Positions 8,240-17,121 of a stretch of 64,000 nt of DNA are shown here, in pieces. Both the position numbers and the translations under genes were made by a program. The notes under the pieces are model-generated. The model ran no database searches, was not told the DNA's origin, and saw only the letters and a program-made list of their open reading frames with translations. The DNA is from Acidobacteriota bacterium (GTDB lineage: Bacteria > Acidobacteriota > Terriglobia > Acidiferrales > UBA7541): contig JABCZK010000002.1 of assembly GCA_013289695.1 (NCBI GenBank), positions 1-64,000 of the forward strand. The letters run 5' to 3'. Position 1 is the stretch's first letter, and the number at the start of each line of letters is the position of its first letter.

Positions 8240-9012
8240 CGTGGACGTTGCGACTGCGGCGTTTCGTCGGAGGGCTGGGCTGGCTGGTCGCGTTCTGTGC
8301 GTGCGCTTGCGCGAGTGCGGCACCGGTTGGCGCGCAAACGTCCGCGGTCACCGCGGAGGTATCAGTGTTGCGGCCGGGGTCGGGAGGACATCAGCGTGGA
8401 GCCGCGAACCGTACGGACGAATCTCAGGTGGTCGTGTGGCTGACGCCTCTGGATACGCCCTCTCCGGCGGATCCGGCTAGGCGCGAGACCGCCAAGGCTC
8501 CGGAACTGGTGCAGCGCAACAAGAGCTTCGAACCACACATTATCGTGGTGCAAGTGGGCGCATTGATTCAGTTCCCCAACAAAGATCCCTTCTTCCACAA
8601 TATTTTTTCAATGTACGACGGCAAGCGATTTGATCTAGGGCTATACGAAGCGGGCACGAGCCGGTCGGTGCGGTTCGACCGGCCGGGCGTGAGCTTCCTA
8701 TTTTGCAACATCCACGCGGAAATGAGCGCTGTGGTGGTCGTGGTGGATACGCCGTATTTCGCCATGTCGGACCGCGCCGGGCACGTGAGCATTCCCAGCG
8801 TTCCGGATGGAAGCTACCAGATGCACGTTTGGTACGAGCGGAGCCTGCCGGAAAATCTAAAGGGATTGAGCCGGGTGGTGACGATCTCCGAGAAAACACG
8901 CGGCCTGGGCGCGATCCGCGTGGTGGATAACCCTGATTTTACGTTCGCGCATAAGAACAAGTACGGAGAGGATTACGTCCCGCCGCCGACCCAGGGCTAC
9001 GAGCATCCTTGA
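8236..9012 (+). CDS. Exported cupredoxin (plastocyanin-like) protein
   Basis: The 258-residue product starts with a hydrophobic signal region (about residues 10-33) and then carries a cupredoxin fold. Type-1 copper ligands are visible in order: His in PFFHNIFS, then Cys, His and Met in FLFCNIHAEM. The C-terminal part resembles a carboxypeptidase-regulatory-like beta sandwich (G-H-V-S-I-P-S-V-P-D-G-S-Y). Similar proteins are often labelled methylamine-utilisation or plastocyanin-like. It may shuttle electrons or bind copper in the periplasm. The TTG start overlaps the porin stop within TTGA, which implies coupled translation. No obvious redox partner gene is next to it. Confidence 0.75.
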   Translation: MTWTLRLRRFVGGLGWLVAFCACACASAAPVGAQTSAVTAEVSVLRPGSGGHQRGAANRTDESQVVVWLTPLDTPSPADPARRETAKAPELVQRNKSFEPHIIVVQVGALIQFPNKDPFFHNIFSMYDGKRFDLGLYEAGTSRSVRFDRPGVSFLFCNIHAEMSAVVVVVDTPYFAMSDRAGHVSIPSVPDGSYQMHVWYERSLPENLKGLSRVVTISEKTRGLGAIRVVDNPDFTFAHKNKYGEDYVPPPTQGYEHP

Positions 9013-9311
9013 GCGTGGGAACATTAGCCATGAAATTTAGCCAGCGAGTCAGTTTCCGATTAGGCGGGTGGCTTCAATGTGTGGAAGCAGCGCGAAGCTT
9101 GAACCCAGCTTGCATTGAAAACAAAAGCCAAAATCGATCCGACCTCGAGCGTCTCGACCCGCCGGCCGAGTGTAGCTTCGGATTATCCGCCAGTCATGCA
9201 AGTGGAATCGGATTTTCACAGGGACAGAGGCTTTCAAGGCAGGTCTTCCAGATTTCACATTTTGCCCAAACGGATTGCTCCCGGATCCGCTGTATTCATT
9301 TCACAGGGTCG
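9013..9311. other. Gene-free stretch between convergent units
   Basis: After the cupredoxin stop a short plus-strand start, MKFSQRVSFRLGGW, looks like the first residues of a membrane sensor. The frame then loses any protein-like character and runs under the opposite-strand MoaD-like gene. It may be a remnant of a third operon gene. No terminator hairpin was identified. Confidence 0.3.
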
Positions 9312-9608
9312 TCAGCCACCGGCGATTGCGCCGACAATGAGCAGGGGCTCCGTTCCCGAGACAACTGCTTCAGGCAGTGGGGTGTCCGGCTGTTCATGGG
9401 AAAGGTCCTCGCCACAAGCGAAGAAACGCAGGAACGGCCGACGCGTTTGCGTGACGTGGTCGCGGATCGTACCGCTCAGCACCGGGTACCGACTTTCGAG
9501 CGCGTCGACGACGGAGCGCTGTGTGACGGGCGCCTGAAGGTCGAGTTCGACTTCGCCGCTGATGCGCGCCAGCCCTCGGAGGTGTGCCGGCAGAACGACG
9601 CGAATCAT
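9312..9608 (-). CDS. MoaD/ThiS-like ubiquitin-fold protein
   Basis: The 98-residue product has the size and features of a beta-grasp sulfur-carrier protein. These are an N-terminal R-V-V-L-P strand, a middle [11 protein letters not shown] helix, and a C-terminus ending G-A-I-A-G-G, the di-glycine tail that is adenylated and thiocarboxylated in MoaD and ThiS. No moaE, thiG or E1-like activating enzyme lies nearby. Its ATG overlaps the stop of the upstream BNR-repeat gene in ATGA, so its translation is coupled to that gene. The pairing suggests a role linked to the BNR protein rather than ordinary molybdopterin or thiamine synthesis. That is an inference. Confidence 0.8.
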   Translation of the reverse strand: MIRVVLPAHLRGLARISGEVELDLQAPVTQRSVVDALESRYPVLSGTIRDHVTQTRRPFLRFFACGEDLSHEQPDTPLPEAVVSGTEPLLIVGAIAGG

Positions 9609-10783
9609 GGGAGCGTCTGGACCTCAACCGAAAGCACGGCAGGAAGATCACGCACGATGGCCGACCACGTGTCACCGGCATCGGCGGAGGCGTAAACTTG
9701 CCCACCCGAGGTGCCGAAATAGACGCCGCATTTCTCGAGTGAGTCCACGGCCATGGCATCGCGGAGTACGTTCACATAGCAGTCGGCTTGCGGCAGGCCC
9801 TTGGTGAGCGCCTCCCACTGGTTTCCGCCCGTGCGACTGCGATAGACGCGCAACTTACCGTCCGGAACGAAGTGCTCGCCGTCGCTTTTGATGGGCACGA
9901 CGTAAATCGTTTCCGGCTCATGCGCGTGAACATCAATCACGAAGCCAAAGTCGCTGGGAAGATTTCCGCTGACTTCCTCCCAGGAGTCCCCGGCGTTTTC
10001 ACTGCGCATGACGTCCCAATGTTTTTGCATGTACAAAACGCCGGGCCGATTGGGGTGCATGGCGATATGGTGAACGCAGTGGCCGATCTCGGCATTCGGG
10101 TCGGGAATGTAGGGAGAGCGCAGGCCACGGTTGATCGGCCGCCACGTCGTGCCGCCATCGTCCGTACGGAACGCACCGGCCGCCGAGATGGCGATGAACA
10201 TTCGCTTCGGATTCTTCGCATCCAAAATAATCGTGTGCAAACACAAGCCGCCGGCGCCGGGCTGCCACATCGGCCCTGTGCCGTGGCCGCGAACTCCGGC
10301 AACCTCCTGCCAGGTGTGGGCGCCATCTGTGGTGCGAAACAATGCAGCGTCTTCTACTCCGGCATAGACATGGTCCGGATCGGTGAGAGACGGTTCGAGG
10401 TGCCAGACGCGATTGAACTCCCAGGGATGCTGTGTGCCGTCGTACCACTGGTGAGTGGTGAGGGGCTTACCAGTGACGGCAGAAGTGTCATAGGCGAATT
10501 TATTGCTCTTCCCTGCGGGCGGGGCATCCGGCTTCGGCATCACCTCCCCTCCGGGAGTTTCCCAAGTCTTGCCGCCGTCGCTCGAGCGCTGGATCACTTG
10601 TCCGAACCAGCCGCTCGACTGTGACGCATATAGGCGATTTGGGTCAACAGGCGAGCCCTTGAGGTGGTAGATCTCCCAGCCGGCAAAATGTGGGCCGCTG
10701 ACATCCCAGTGTTCGCGCTTGCCATCCGACGTCAGGATGAACGCACCCTTCCGTGTTCCCACCAGAACCCTCACGTTGCTCAT
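9605..10783 (-). CDS. BNR/Asp-box repeat beta-propeller protein
   Basis: The 392-residue protein contains a series of Asp-box-like motifs, one per propeller blade: [40 protein letters not shown] and S-A-D-A-G-D-T-W. It has no signal peptide and starts [15 protein letters not shown], so it is probably cytoplasmic, unlike true sialidases. Sialidase catalytic residues are not obvious. The ATG at 10783 is chosen because a G-rich Shine-Dalgarno (GGGGGGG) stands just before it; longer in-frame starts add a non-conserved tail. It is followed with a 4-base overlap by the MoaD/ThiS-like gene. The pair is likely a functional unit of unknown role. Confidence 0.8.
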   Translation of the reverse strand: MSNVRVLVGTRKGAFILTSDGKREHWDVSGPHFAGWEIYHLKGSPVDPNRLYASQSSGWFGQVIQRSSDGGKTWETPGGEVMPKPDAPPAGKSNKFAYDTSAVTGKPLTTHQWYDGTQHPWEFNRVWHLEPSLTDPDHVYAGVEDAALFRTTDGAHTWQEVAGVRGHGTGPMWQPGAGGLCLHTIILDAKNPKRMFIAISAAGAFRTDDGGTTWRPINRGLRSPYIPDPNAEIGHCVHHIAMHPNRPGVLYMQKHWDVMRSENAGDSWEEVSGNLPSDFGFVIDVHAHEPETIYVVPIKSDGEHFVPDGKLRVYRSRTGGNQWEALTKGLPQADCYVNVLRDAMAVDSLEKCGVYFGTSGGQVYASADAGDTWSAIVRDLPAVLSVEVQTLP

Positions 10784-11301
10784 CTGTCCCCCCCAGCGTG
10801 GGCTTCCTAAAATGCCCGCTCTCGACGAGCGGTACTGCAGCGGCATCATTTTCCCATACTCGCGGCGCTTGACAGAATCCAAACATTTCTCGCGGAGTGC
10901 TCGCCAACTCCAGGGCTAAGTCCCAAGACAAGCGGCTGCCCGGCTAATTTCCCATATTTACATAGCCAGATATTAGCGACTAAATAGCTGTCGCGAACAG
11001 GAATTATCGCTAAGCACTCGCCTAGGGCGTGATTAGCGCGGTTATCGGATACCTACCCAGCGCCAGAATTTACAAGTTTTTGACATTTGCCAAACGCAAT
11101 GGTGACAACGACGCGGGCCATCCCTCACAAACTACTTGCCGGAAGATTGCGGACCGGAGTTGGCGTTACAATGGAGGGGCGTGTAGGTCCCTGCGTTAAC
11201 GTGGAATTCGGCGACCCGAGGCGTGATTCCGCGTGTTCACGACCGATTCCGGTTAGCGGATTGATACGTTGGAGCGGACGTTGCAATCAAAGGAAGCTTC
11301 T
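10784..11301. other. Intergenic region between divergent genes
   Basis: About 500 bases separate the divergent BNR gene and the response-regulator gene, so this stretch should hold promoters for both. A TTGACA at 11080-11085 is the best -35-like string, but no good -10 box follows at 16-18 bases. The part around 10950-11050 is clearly richer in A and T than the genes. No protein-like frame or RNA gene was recognised. Confidence 0.4.
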
Positions 11302-12039
11302 GTGGATACGATATTGGTGGTGGAAGACAGCCGGCCGATGCAGCGGACGCTGCAGAGGCTTTTTGAAGCGGACGGGCTGCGCGTGCAGATTGCTTCGGAC
11401 GGCATTGCGGGCCTCGAAAGTTTTCGCAAGCAAACGCCGAACGTCGTGGTGCTGGACCTGAAGCTGCCGCGAATGCCGGGCAAGGAAGTCTGCCGGGCAT
11501 TCAAGGCGCACGCCGCGGAAGTGCCCATCGTGGTTTTGAGCGCGAATGCCGAAGTGGAGGATAAGGTTCTGTTGCTGGAGTTGGGCGCGGATGATTACGT
11601 CACAAAACCGTTCAGTCCCAGAGAATTGCTGGCGCGCGTGCGGCGGGCGATGCGTCGCGCCGGACCCGCTACGGCGGATGCGGCGAGCGTGGCCAATGCA
11701 CCGGCTGCGCACGAACTGCTGACCTTTGGCGATACGAAGATTGACTTCACCAGTATGGTAGTGACGCGCGGCGGACGGACGCTGGCGTTAACGGCGCAGG
11801 AATTTAAGTTGTTGAAGTACTTCGCGCGTTGTCCCGCGCGCGTGATTTCGCGGCAGGAACTGCTGAATGAAGTGTGGGGATACGAAAACTATCCGACGAC
11901 GCGGACCGTGGACAACCACATACTGCGGATCCGGCAAAAGCTCGAACCCGACCCGGCTCGCCCGCGGTATTTTTTGACGATGCACGGTACAGGGTACAAA
12001 TTCACGCCGGGTGATAGCGCAGCTGCATTGGAGATGTAG
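11302..12039 (+). CDS. OmpR/PhoB-family response regulator
   Basis: The 245-residue protein has an N-terminal receiver with acidic E/D at V-V-E-D, phospho-acceptor D52 in VVVLDLKLPRMPG, and the switch lysine in Y-V-T-K-P-F-S-P. A winged-helix DNA-binding domain fills about residues 145-240, with L-T-A-Q-E-F-K-L-L and the recognition region R-T-V-D-N-H-I-L-R-I-R-Q-K-L. The GTG at 11302 is preferred to the TTG at 11269, because AAAGGAAG ends about six bases before it and the receiver begins immediately after. It lies 21 bases upstream of the sensor kinase gene and is expected to be phosphorylated by it. The signal and regulon are unknown. Confidence 0.92.
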   Translation: MDTILVVEDSRPMQRTLQRLFEADGLRVQIASDGIAGLESFRKQTPNVVVLDLKLPRMPGKEVCRAFKAHAAEVPIVVLSANAEVEDKVLLLELGADDYVTKPFSPRELLARVRRAMRRAGPATADAASVANAPAAHELLTFGDTKIDFTSMVVTRGGRTLALTAQEFKLLKYFARCPARVISRQELLNEVWGYENYPTTRTVDNHILRIRQKLEPDPARPRYFLTMHGTGYKFTPGDSAAALEM

Positions 12040-12060
12040 CGCCGCTGGTCGAGGAGCCTC

Positions 12061-13824
12061 TTGGCACGTCTGCGATTACGCACGCAATTACTGATCGCCA
12101 CTCTTGTGATCATTTGCGCGCTCTTGGGTTCGCTGCTACTGATCGTGCGGCACACGGTGCGCTCCGAAGTTGACGAAGGAGTGCGGCAGAGCACGAACGA
12201 CTCTCTGCGCGCGTTCGAAAACGTGCAGCAGGAACGCGAGCTGCAACTTTCGCGCACTGCCGCGATGCTGGCCGAACTTCCCACACTGAAGGCTTTGATG
12301 ACCACCGAGCACGCCCTGACGATCCAGGACGCGTCGGAACCGCTTTGGAAGCTGGCGGGCAGCCAACTTTTTCTCCTGGCCGGGCCGAACGGCCAGGTGT
12401 TGGGATTTCACGGCACCAGCCCGCACTGGAAACCGAGTGTTGCGGAAGAAAACCTGGCAAGGTCCATGGAGCAGGGCGAGGACGCGAGCTGGTGGTACGG
12501 CGATGGCCAACTCTATCGCGTGTTCCTGCGGCCGATTACTTCCGGCACGGCGAGCGAACGCAGGCAGCTGGGGATTTTGGCTGTCGGTTACCAGATCGAT
12601 GCAACAGTTGCGGAACAGCTCGCGCTGGTGGCGGGCGGGCCGATCGCGCTGACCACCGGGGACAAGGTGATCGCGTCCACACTTTCGCCCGCGGATCAGC
12701 GCGGGCTGGAGCAATTGATACAGAAGAGTGCTGATGCGAAGGACGGAACGCGCGAAATGGATTTGGGTTCCGATCAATACCAGACCGCTTCGGTGGTGAT
12801 ACATAGCGGACCGCCGGTGTCGGTGAAGTGTTATGTGTTGATGTCCTTGCAGCCCGCGAACGCATCTTTACGGCGGTTGAATCGCACGATTTTTCTGCTG
12901 GGTATTTCGGCAGTGGTGCTAGCCGCTCTGCTGCTGGGCTTCGTTTCGTCAACGATCACACATCCGCTGGATGACCTGGTGGCTGGAGTGCGGGCGCTGG
13001 CCGTGGGTAACTACACGTACTCGATCACTCCGCGGGGAAGTAGCGAGGTGGCGGAACTGGGCGAAGCGTTTTCAAAAATGCGCGGCGAATTGCTCGAGTT
13101 CCAACAGCGGCGATTTGCCACGGAGCGGATTGCGGCGGTGGGGCGTGCGGCCAACTCGATCTCGCACGATCTGCGGCATTATCTGGCGGCGGTGGTGGCG
13201 AATGCGGAATTTCTTTACGAAGCGGAGAAATTGAAACTCAATCGCGACGAAATCTACGAGGAGATCAAGACCGCTTCCGAGCAGATGGTGGATTTATTGG
13301 ATTCGCTGCGCGAATTGGCGAGAGAGGAAAGCTCGATTGCTCCGATACCCGCGTCGCTGAATCAAACCATACGCCGCGCCGTGGATGCCGTGCGGGCGAG
13401 ACCGGAACTGCGAAGTCTGGAAATTTCGATCAGCACTGCGGGCGAGATGGAGGGAGTATTCGACCCCAAGAAGATCGAGCGGGCATTTTTCAATTTGGTG
13501 CTGAACGCGTGCGAAGCCACGGTGCCGTCGCAGGGCTACGTGAAAATCGACATTAGTTCGCCGGGCGAATCGTTTGAGGTGCGCGTAGCGGATAATGGCA
13601 CGGGCGTGCCGCCGGCAATCGCTGGCACGCTGTTCGATCCGTTTGTCAGTTTGGGAAAACCGAACGGGACGGGGCTGGGTCTCGCGATCGTGCACAAGAT
13701 TGTGCAGGACCATGGGGGTTCGGTCGGTTTGGAGAAGACGTCGGAAAGCGGAACTATTTTTCTGGTGAGGTTGCCGCGGGCGGCGCGGCTGGAAAGCGTG
13801 GCGCCGCAAGCGGTCGTTTCGTAG
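12061..13824 (+). CDS. Membrane sensor histidine kinase
   Basis: The 587-residue kinase has a transmembrane helix at about residues 9-29, then a periplasmic sensor region of about 240 residues resembling a double-CACHE-type domain. A second helix (L-L-G-I-S-A-V-V-L-A-A-L-L) is followed by a HAMP linker (ITHPLDDLVAGVRALAVGNY). The dimerisation box has the phospho-histidine H369 in SISHDLRHYL. The ATPase domain shows N-box LVLNACEA, G1 V-A-D-N-G-T-G and G2 GTGLGLAIVHKIV. The TTG start has GAGGAG close upstream. It follows the OmpR-type regulator and is its likely partner. The ligand is unknown. Confidence 0.92.
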   Translation: MARLRLRTQLLIATLVIICALLGSLLLIVRHTVRSEVDEGVRQSTNDSLRAFENVQQERELQLSRTAAMLAELPTLKALMTTEHALTIQDASEPLWKLAGSQLFLLAGPNGQVLGFHGTSPHWKPSVAEENLARSMEQGEDASWWYGDGQLYRVFLRPITSGTASERRQLGILAVGYQIDATVAEQLALVAGGPIALTTGDKVIASTLSPADQRGLEQLIQKSADAKDGTREMDLGSDQYQTASVVIHSGPPVSVKCYVLMSLQPANASLRRLNRTIFLLGISAVVLAALLLGFVSSTITHPLDDLVAGVRALAVGNYTYSITPRGSSEVAELGEAFSKMRGELLEFQQRRFATERIAAVGRAANSISHDLRHYLAAVVANAEFLYEAEKLKLNRDEIYEEIKTASEQMVDLLDSLRELAREESSIAPIPASLNQTIRRAVDAVRARPELRSLEISISTAGEMEGVFDPKKIERAFFNLVLNACEATVPSQGYVKIDISSPGESFEVRVADNGTGVPPAIAGTLFDPFVSLGKPNGTGLGLAIVHKIVQDHGGSVGLEKTSESGTIFLVRLPRAARLESVAPQAVVS

Positions 13825-14085
13825 GATCCTCAGAGTCGCCAGCGCGGTCCAACCTAGAGTCCAAAGCGTTGCCCCCGAGAACCCAGGCTAATCCGCAAAC
13901 AACACATCCCTCGCTGCGTCCCGCGCCCGCCAAACTGCGGCGGGAAAGAAACAGCGCGGGACTTCGTCCGGGATGACAAGCAATTCTCTGTTTCGGAATT
14001 TGGCCGCGGGACTGAAGCTTCGCCCTTTCGGTTCGGACGCTTATGGACCAGGTATTTGCGAGGCGGCTTCCGCGACGGGCAACGC

Positions 14086-14238
14086 TCAGTTGGGCCGATC
14101 GGTTTTGGGCCGCGGGGTTTCTCTGACGAAGCAGGAATCACAGACGCGGGTTCCGTCTTTCAAGGTGAAGTCCACTCTGCGACTCGAGTCAATCGCGGCA
14201 CCGCATTTTCCGCAAACATCGCCGGGCGCTTCGCTCAT
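14086..14238 (-). CDS. Small zinc-ribbon protein, 50 residues
   Basis: An open frame from ATG at 14238 to TGA at 14086 encodes a 50-residue protein with two C-x-x-C knuckles. These are C-G-K-C near residue 9-12 and C-D-S-C near residue 33-36, a spacing typical of a compact zinc ribbon. AGGTGAAAG lies just upstream of the ATG, a good ribosome-binding site. The frame is shorter than most gene-finding cut-offs. Such ribbons may bind nucleic acid or protein; the role is unknown. It lies just downstream of another zinc-binding gene on the same strand. Confidence 0.65.
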   Translation of the reverse strand: MSEAPGDVCGKCGAAIDSSRRVDFTLKDGTRVCDSCFVRETPRPKTDRPN

Positions 14239-14290
14239 AGGCTTTCACCTATTCTATCGCACAACGGCGAGTGCGTGTTTGGTTTTGCCG

Positions 14291-14542
14291 TCACGCCGAT
14301 GCCTTCTTCGGCGAAGCTGCTGCAGCTACATGGGAGAAGGCGTAGAAACGGGCATTGCAATCGTTGCAGCGGTACACGCGGATGTGAATGGCGCGGAGAA
14401 GATATTTCTCGATGAGACCGCGACGATGCGAACGAGCGGTCTCCACACTTCGGCAATAGGGGCACCGCTGATTGCGAGCGGCGGGGAGCTGCCCGGCGGT
14501 AGAGCCGCGCTGCTGACTTGAGGAGAGCTCAATTTCGGGCAT
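14291..14542 (-). CDS. Small zinc-ribbon protein, 83 residues
   Basis: The central part has two cysteine pairs, R-C-P-Y-C and Y-R-C-N-D-C-N-A-R-F-Y, about 28 residues apart and linked by a basic helix (R-S-H-R-R-G-L-I-E-K). The pattern resembles the many small zinc-ribbon proteins in which a C-x-x-C pair is followed by a membrane-like or basic helix and a second pair. The ATG at 14542 is taken as the start because the residues before it are not conserved-looking and it would overlap the preceding frame by only 14 bases. A longer form from 14608 is possible. The function is unknown. Confidence 0.55.
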   Translation of the reverse strand: MPEIELSSSQQRGSTAGQLPAARNQRCPYCRSVETARSHRRGLIEKYLLRAIHIRVYRCNDCNARFYAFSHVAAAASPKKASA

Positions 14543-14960
14543 AGCGGTCACTCGGTCGCGGAGATCGTCCATCCAAAATGCCGAAAAGTTCGATTGCCAA
14601 TTTTCCAAAAAAGTACAGAATCGCGACGGCCAGGCAAACCAATGAGGCGATAGACAGAAATATCTTGAAAAACGTGATGGCGGAAGCGCCCGGCCCCGCG
14701 GAATTCGAGAGCAAGGCTAAGAGCGAAAGAAATTCGGTGCGGTAACTCACGAAACCTCCTGCGCTGGGAACAAGCGGCGACACTCGGCGAATCACAGAAG
14801 AAATAGCGAACGCGCCCAAGCCGAAAAAATGCGCCGCGCGCTCCTTGCACTCGTCCCAAGGATGTGACAGAGATGAGTTCGCGGAAATACAGTAATTGCT
14901 GTAAATCGCGCGCGGGACGGACTGGTACCGCGCTACGGCGCCGGCTCCGCAAGAGAGCAT
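14529..14960 (-). CDS. Possible small membrane protein
   Basis: This frame ends in a clearly hydrophobic stretch (I-F-L-S-I-A-S-L-V-C-L-A-V-A-I-L-Y-F-F) preceded by another moderately hydrophobic segment, consistent with one or two membrane helices and a short charged tail. The true start is uncertain: the ATG at 14960 is given, but the protein-like part begins nearer 14840. The stop overlaps the start of the downstream zinc-ribbon gene by 14 bases, which suggests a joint transcript. No family is recognised. Confidence 0.35.
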   Translation of the reverse strand: MLSCGAGAVARYQSVPRAIYSNYCISANSSLSHPWDECKERAAHFFGLGAFAISSVIRRVSPLVPSAGGFVSYRTEFLSLLALLSNSAGPGASAITFFKIFLSIASLVCLAVAILYFFGKLAIELFGILDGRSPRPSDRYARN

Positions 14961-15120
14961 CGGTCCGCAGGGGCGGGTTTTGGGCTGGCCGGCGCGCGCC
15001 AAGGCGCTGTGGACGTTTGTCGGGGGCCGGTGGTAAGCTTGCCGCCCGAATGTAGGCTTGTGGCGTGGGCGCGCTGTCTAAATAGGCGAGATTCCGCGCG
15101 CGCCGTCTGGATGAGAGCGG

Positions 15121-16218
15121 ATGGATCCCGATCCCAAGAGCGCGAATAATGCGGCGCAGGGCGTGCGTGCATTGGCGCAGCCGATTGCTGCGCCGCTGAC
15201 GCGCGCCGCGATCTTCCTAGTGATGACAGTAAAACCGGGCGCGGACAATCGTGCAAAAGTGCGCTCCCTCTGCGCAGACCTCTCGGCGCTCTATCGCGCG
15301 GTGGATTTTCGCGACATCGAGGCGGGGCTTTCCTGCGTGATGGCGTTTGGGTCCGAGGCGTGGGACCGGTTATTCGGAACCTCACGGCCGGCGGAGCTGC
15401 ACCCCTTTCGTGAAATCCGCTCCGCCGGGCGCCACGCGGTCGCGACTCCGGGCGATTTGCTGTTTCACATTCGCGCAAAGCGCATGGATTTGTGTTTTGA
15501 GCTGGCGACGCAAATCACGACGCGGCTAGGCGATGCGGTAGAGCCGGTGGATGAAGTGCACGGCTTCCGTTACTTCGATGACCGCGACCTGATCGGTTTT
15601 GTGGATGGCACGGAGAATCCGCGGGGGCAGGAAGCGACGGATGCCGTGGTGATCGGTAACGAGGATGCTGCTTTCGCCGGCGGCAGCTACGTGATCGTGC
15701 AGAAATATTTGCACGATCTTCCCGCGTGGAATGCGCTGTCCACGGAGGCGCAGGAACGAGTCATCGGGCGCACGAAACTAGCGGACATTGAATTGGACGC
15801 ATCGATCAAGCCGACCTGCTCGCACAGCTCGCTCACTACGATCGAAGAGAACGGGAAAGAGATCAAGATTTTGCGCGACAACATGCCGTTCGGGCGGCCC
15901 ACGCAAGGCGAGTTTGGAACTTATTTCATCGGCTACAGCAAGTCGCCGAGCACGATCGAACTGATGCTGCAAAACATGTTCGTCGGGCGGCCTCCGGGAA
16001 ATTACGACCGGTTGCTGGACTTCAGCCGCGCTGTTACCGGAAATTTGTTCTTCGTGCCGTCCGCGACATTTCTGGATGATGTCAGCGACGAGCCGCCCGC
16101 GGATGCGGCGTCTGCCGACAACGGAGACGCGGCGGACCAGACGAGCCAATCCGCGCCGTCCAGTAAGGATGGTTCGCTCGGCATCGGATCACTCAAAGGA
16201 GAGATCGGCCATGAATAA
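15121..16218 (+). CDS. Dye-decolorizing (DyP-type) heme peroxidase, encapsulin cargo
   Basis: The 365-residue protein is a DyP peroxidase, which uses H2O2 to oxidise bulky substrates at a heme. The family motif GFVDGTENP contains the distal catalytic D162. The proximal heme histidine is H235 in C-S-H-S-S-L-T, and the conserved I-L-R-D-N-M-P-F-G follows with the distal arginine candidate. After the catalytic domain come a roughly 30-residue acidic, Ser/Ala-rich linker and a C-terminal D-G-S-L-G-I-G-S-L-K-G-E (residues 350-361). This is the known loading peptide that docks cargo inside family-1 encapsulins. The encapsulin gene follows, overlapping by 8 bases. The enzyme is therefore expected to work inside a protein shell in the cytoplasm. 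Confidence 0.95.
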   Translation: MDPDPKSANNAAQGVRALAQPIAAPLTRAAIFLVMTVKPGADNRAKVRSLCADLSALYRAVDFRDIEAGLSCVMAFGSEAWDRLFGTSRPAELHPFREIRSAGRHAVATPGDLLFHIRAKRMDLCFELATQITTRLGDAVEPVDEVHGFRYFDDRDLIGFVDGTENPRGQEATDAVVIGNEDAAFAGGSYVIVQKYLHDLPAWNALSTEAQERVIGRTKLADIELDASIKPTCSHSSLTTIEENGKEIKILRDNMPFGRPTQGEFGTYFIGYSKSPSTIELMLQNMFVGRPPGNYDRLLDFSRAVTGNLFFVPSATFLDDVSDEPPADAASADNGDAADQTSQSAPSSKDGSLGIGSLKGEIGHE

Positions 16219-17029
16219 TTTGCATCGCGAGCTTGCCCCGATATCAGCTGCGGCATGGGCTTCCATCGAAGAGGAAACAACGCGCACGCTGAAACGCTAC
16301 CTGGCGGGACGGCGCGTCCTGGATGTTCAGGGGCCGGGCGGCAGTGGCCTTTCCGCGATCGGGACGGGCCACTTGCGGAAGATCGCGGCTCCCGCGGACG
16401 GCATCCTCGCAAGACAGCGTGAGGTGAAGGCGCTGGTGGAGCTGCGCGTTCCGTTTGAGCTGGACCGCCAGGGAATTGACGACGTGGAACGCGGCGCGAA
16501 TGATTCTGACTGGCAGCCAGCGAAGGACGCGGCGCGCGAGATCGCGTTTGCCGAAGACCGTGCGATTTTTGACGGCTATGCGGCCGCTGGGATCGGGGGC
16601 GTGCGACAGGGGACGAGCAATCCGATCAAGACGCTGCCGGCCGATGTGCGCGAGTATCCGGATGCGATTGCGCAGGGCTTGAGCCAGTTGCGACTGGTGG
16701 GCGTGAACGGTCCGTATGCGGTGCTGCTTGGCGCGGATGCGTACACGGCGCTGGCGGAGACGAGCGACCACGGATATCCGGTGCTGGAGCACGTGAAACG
16801 GCTGGTGAAGGATGAAATCCTTTGGGCACCGGCGATTGCTGGCGCGTTTGTGCTGACTACCAGAGGCGGGGATTTCGATTTGCATATCGGGCAGGACGTT
16901 TCGATCGGCTACCTTAGCCACACGGATACGGCTGTCCGGCTGTACTTGCAGGAGTCGTTTACGTTTCTCCTGCTCACCACTGAGGCTTCCGTTGCGCTTG
17001 TCCCCCCGGCGAAGGCAAAAAAAAGCTAA
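16211..17029 (+). CDS. enc: Encapsulin shell protein, family 1
   Basis: The 272-residue product begins MNNLHRELAPIS, then A-A-W-A-S-I-E-E-E and L-A-G-R-R-V-L-D-V, the highly conserved N-terminus of family-1 encapsulins (linocin M18 family, HK97 capsid fold). The length of about 265-275 residues is typical. It self-assembles into an icosahedral nanocompartment that packs the upstream DyP peroxidase through its C-terminal peptide. The ATG at 16211 is supported by AAAGGAGAG shortly before it and by the 8-base overlap with the peroxidase stop. The basic tail P-P-A-K-A-K-K-S is a little longer than in some homologues. An antioxidant role is inferred. Confidence 0.96.
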   Translation: MNNLHRELAPISAAAWASIEEETTRTLKRYLAGRRVLDVQGPGGSGLSAIGTGHLRKIAAPADGILARQREVKALVELRVPFELDRQGIDDVERGANDSDWQPAKDAAREIAFAEDRAIFDGYAAAGIGGVRQGTSNPIKTLPADVREYPDAIAQGLSQLRLVGVNGPYAVLLGADAYTALAETSDHGYPVLEHVKRLVKDEILWAPAIAGAFVLTTRGGDFDLHIGQDVSIGYLSHTDTAVRLYLQESFTFLLLTTEASVALVPPAKAKKS

Positions 17030-17092
17030 GTGGCATATATCGGTTTGGAAAAAAAGCAGTGGCCAGTGATCAGTGGCGAGTGGCTGGAAACG

Positions 17093-17110
17093 CCTGCGTC
17101 GCAACGCAGG
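17093..17110. terminator. Hairpin after the encapsulin gene
   Basis: CCTGCGT and ACGCAGG form a perfect 7-bp stem with a CGCA loop, 63 bases past the encapsulin stop and just before the convergent small gene. It may end transcription of either unit. No T-run follows. Confidence 0.4.
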
Positions 17111-17121
17111 AGTCAGCGCGG

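Noticed and set aside
9009..9695. 228-codon plus-strand frame after the cupredoxin
   Set aside because: It runs over the MoaD-like gene on the opposite strand and has no protein-like composition after its first dozen residues.
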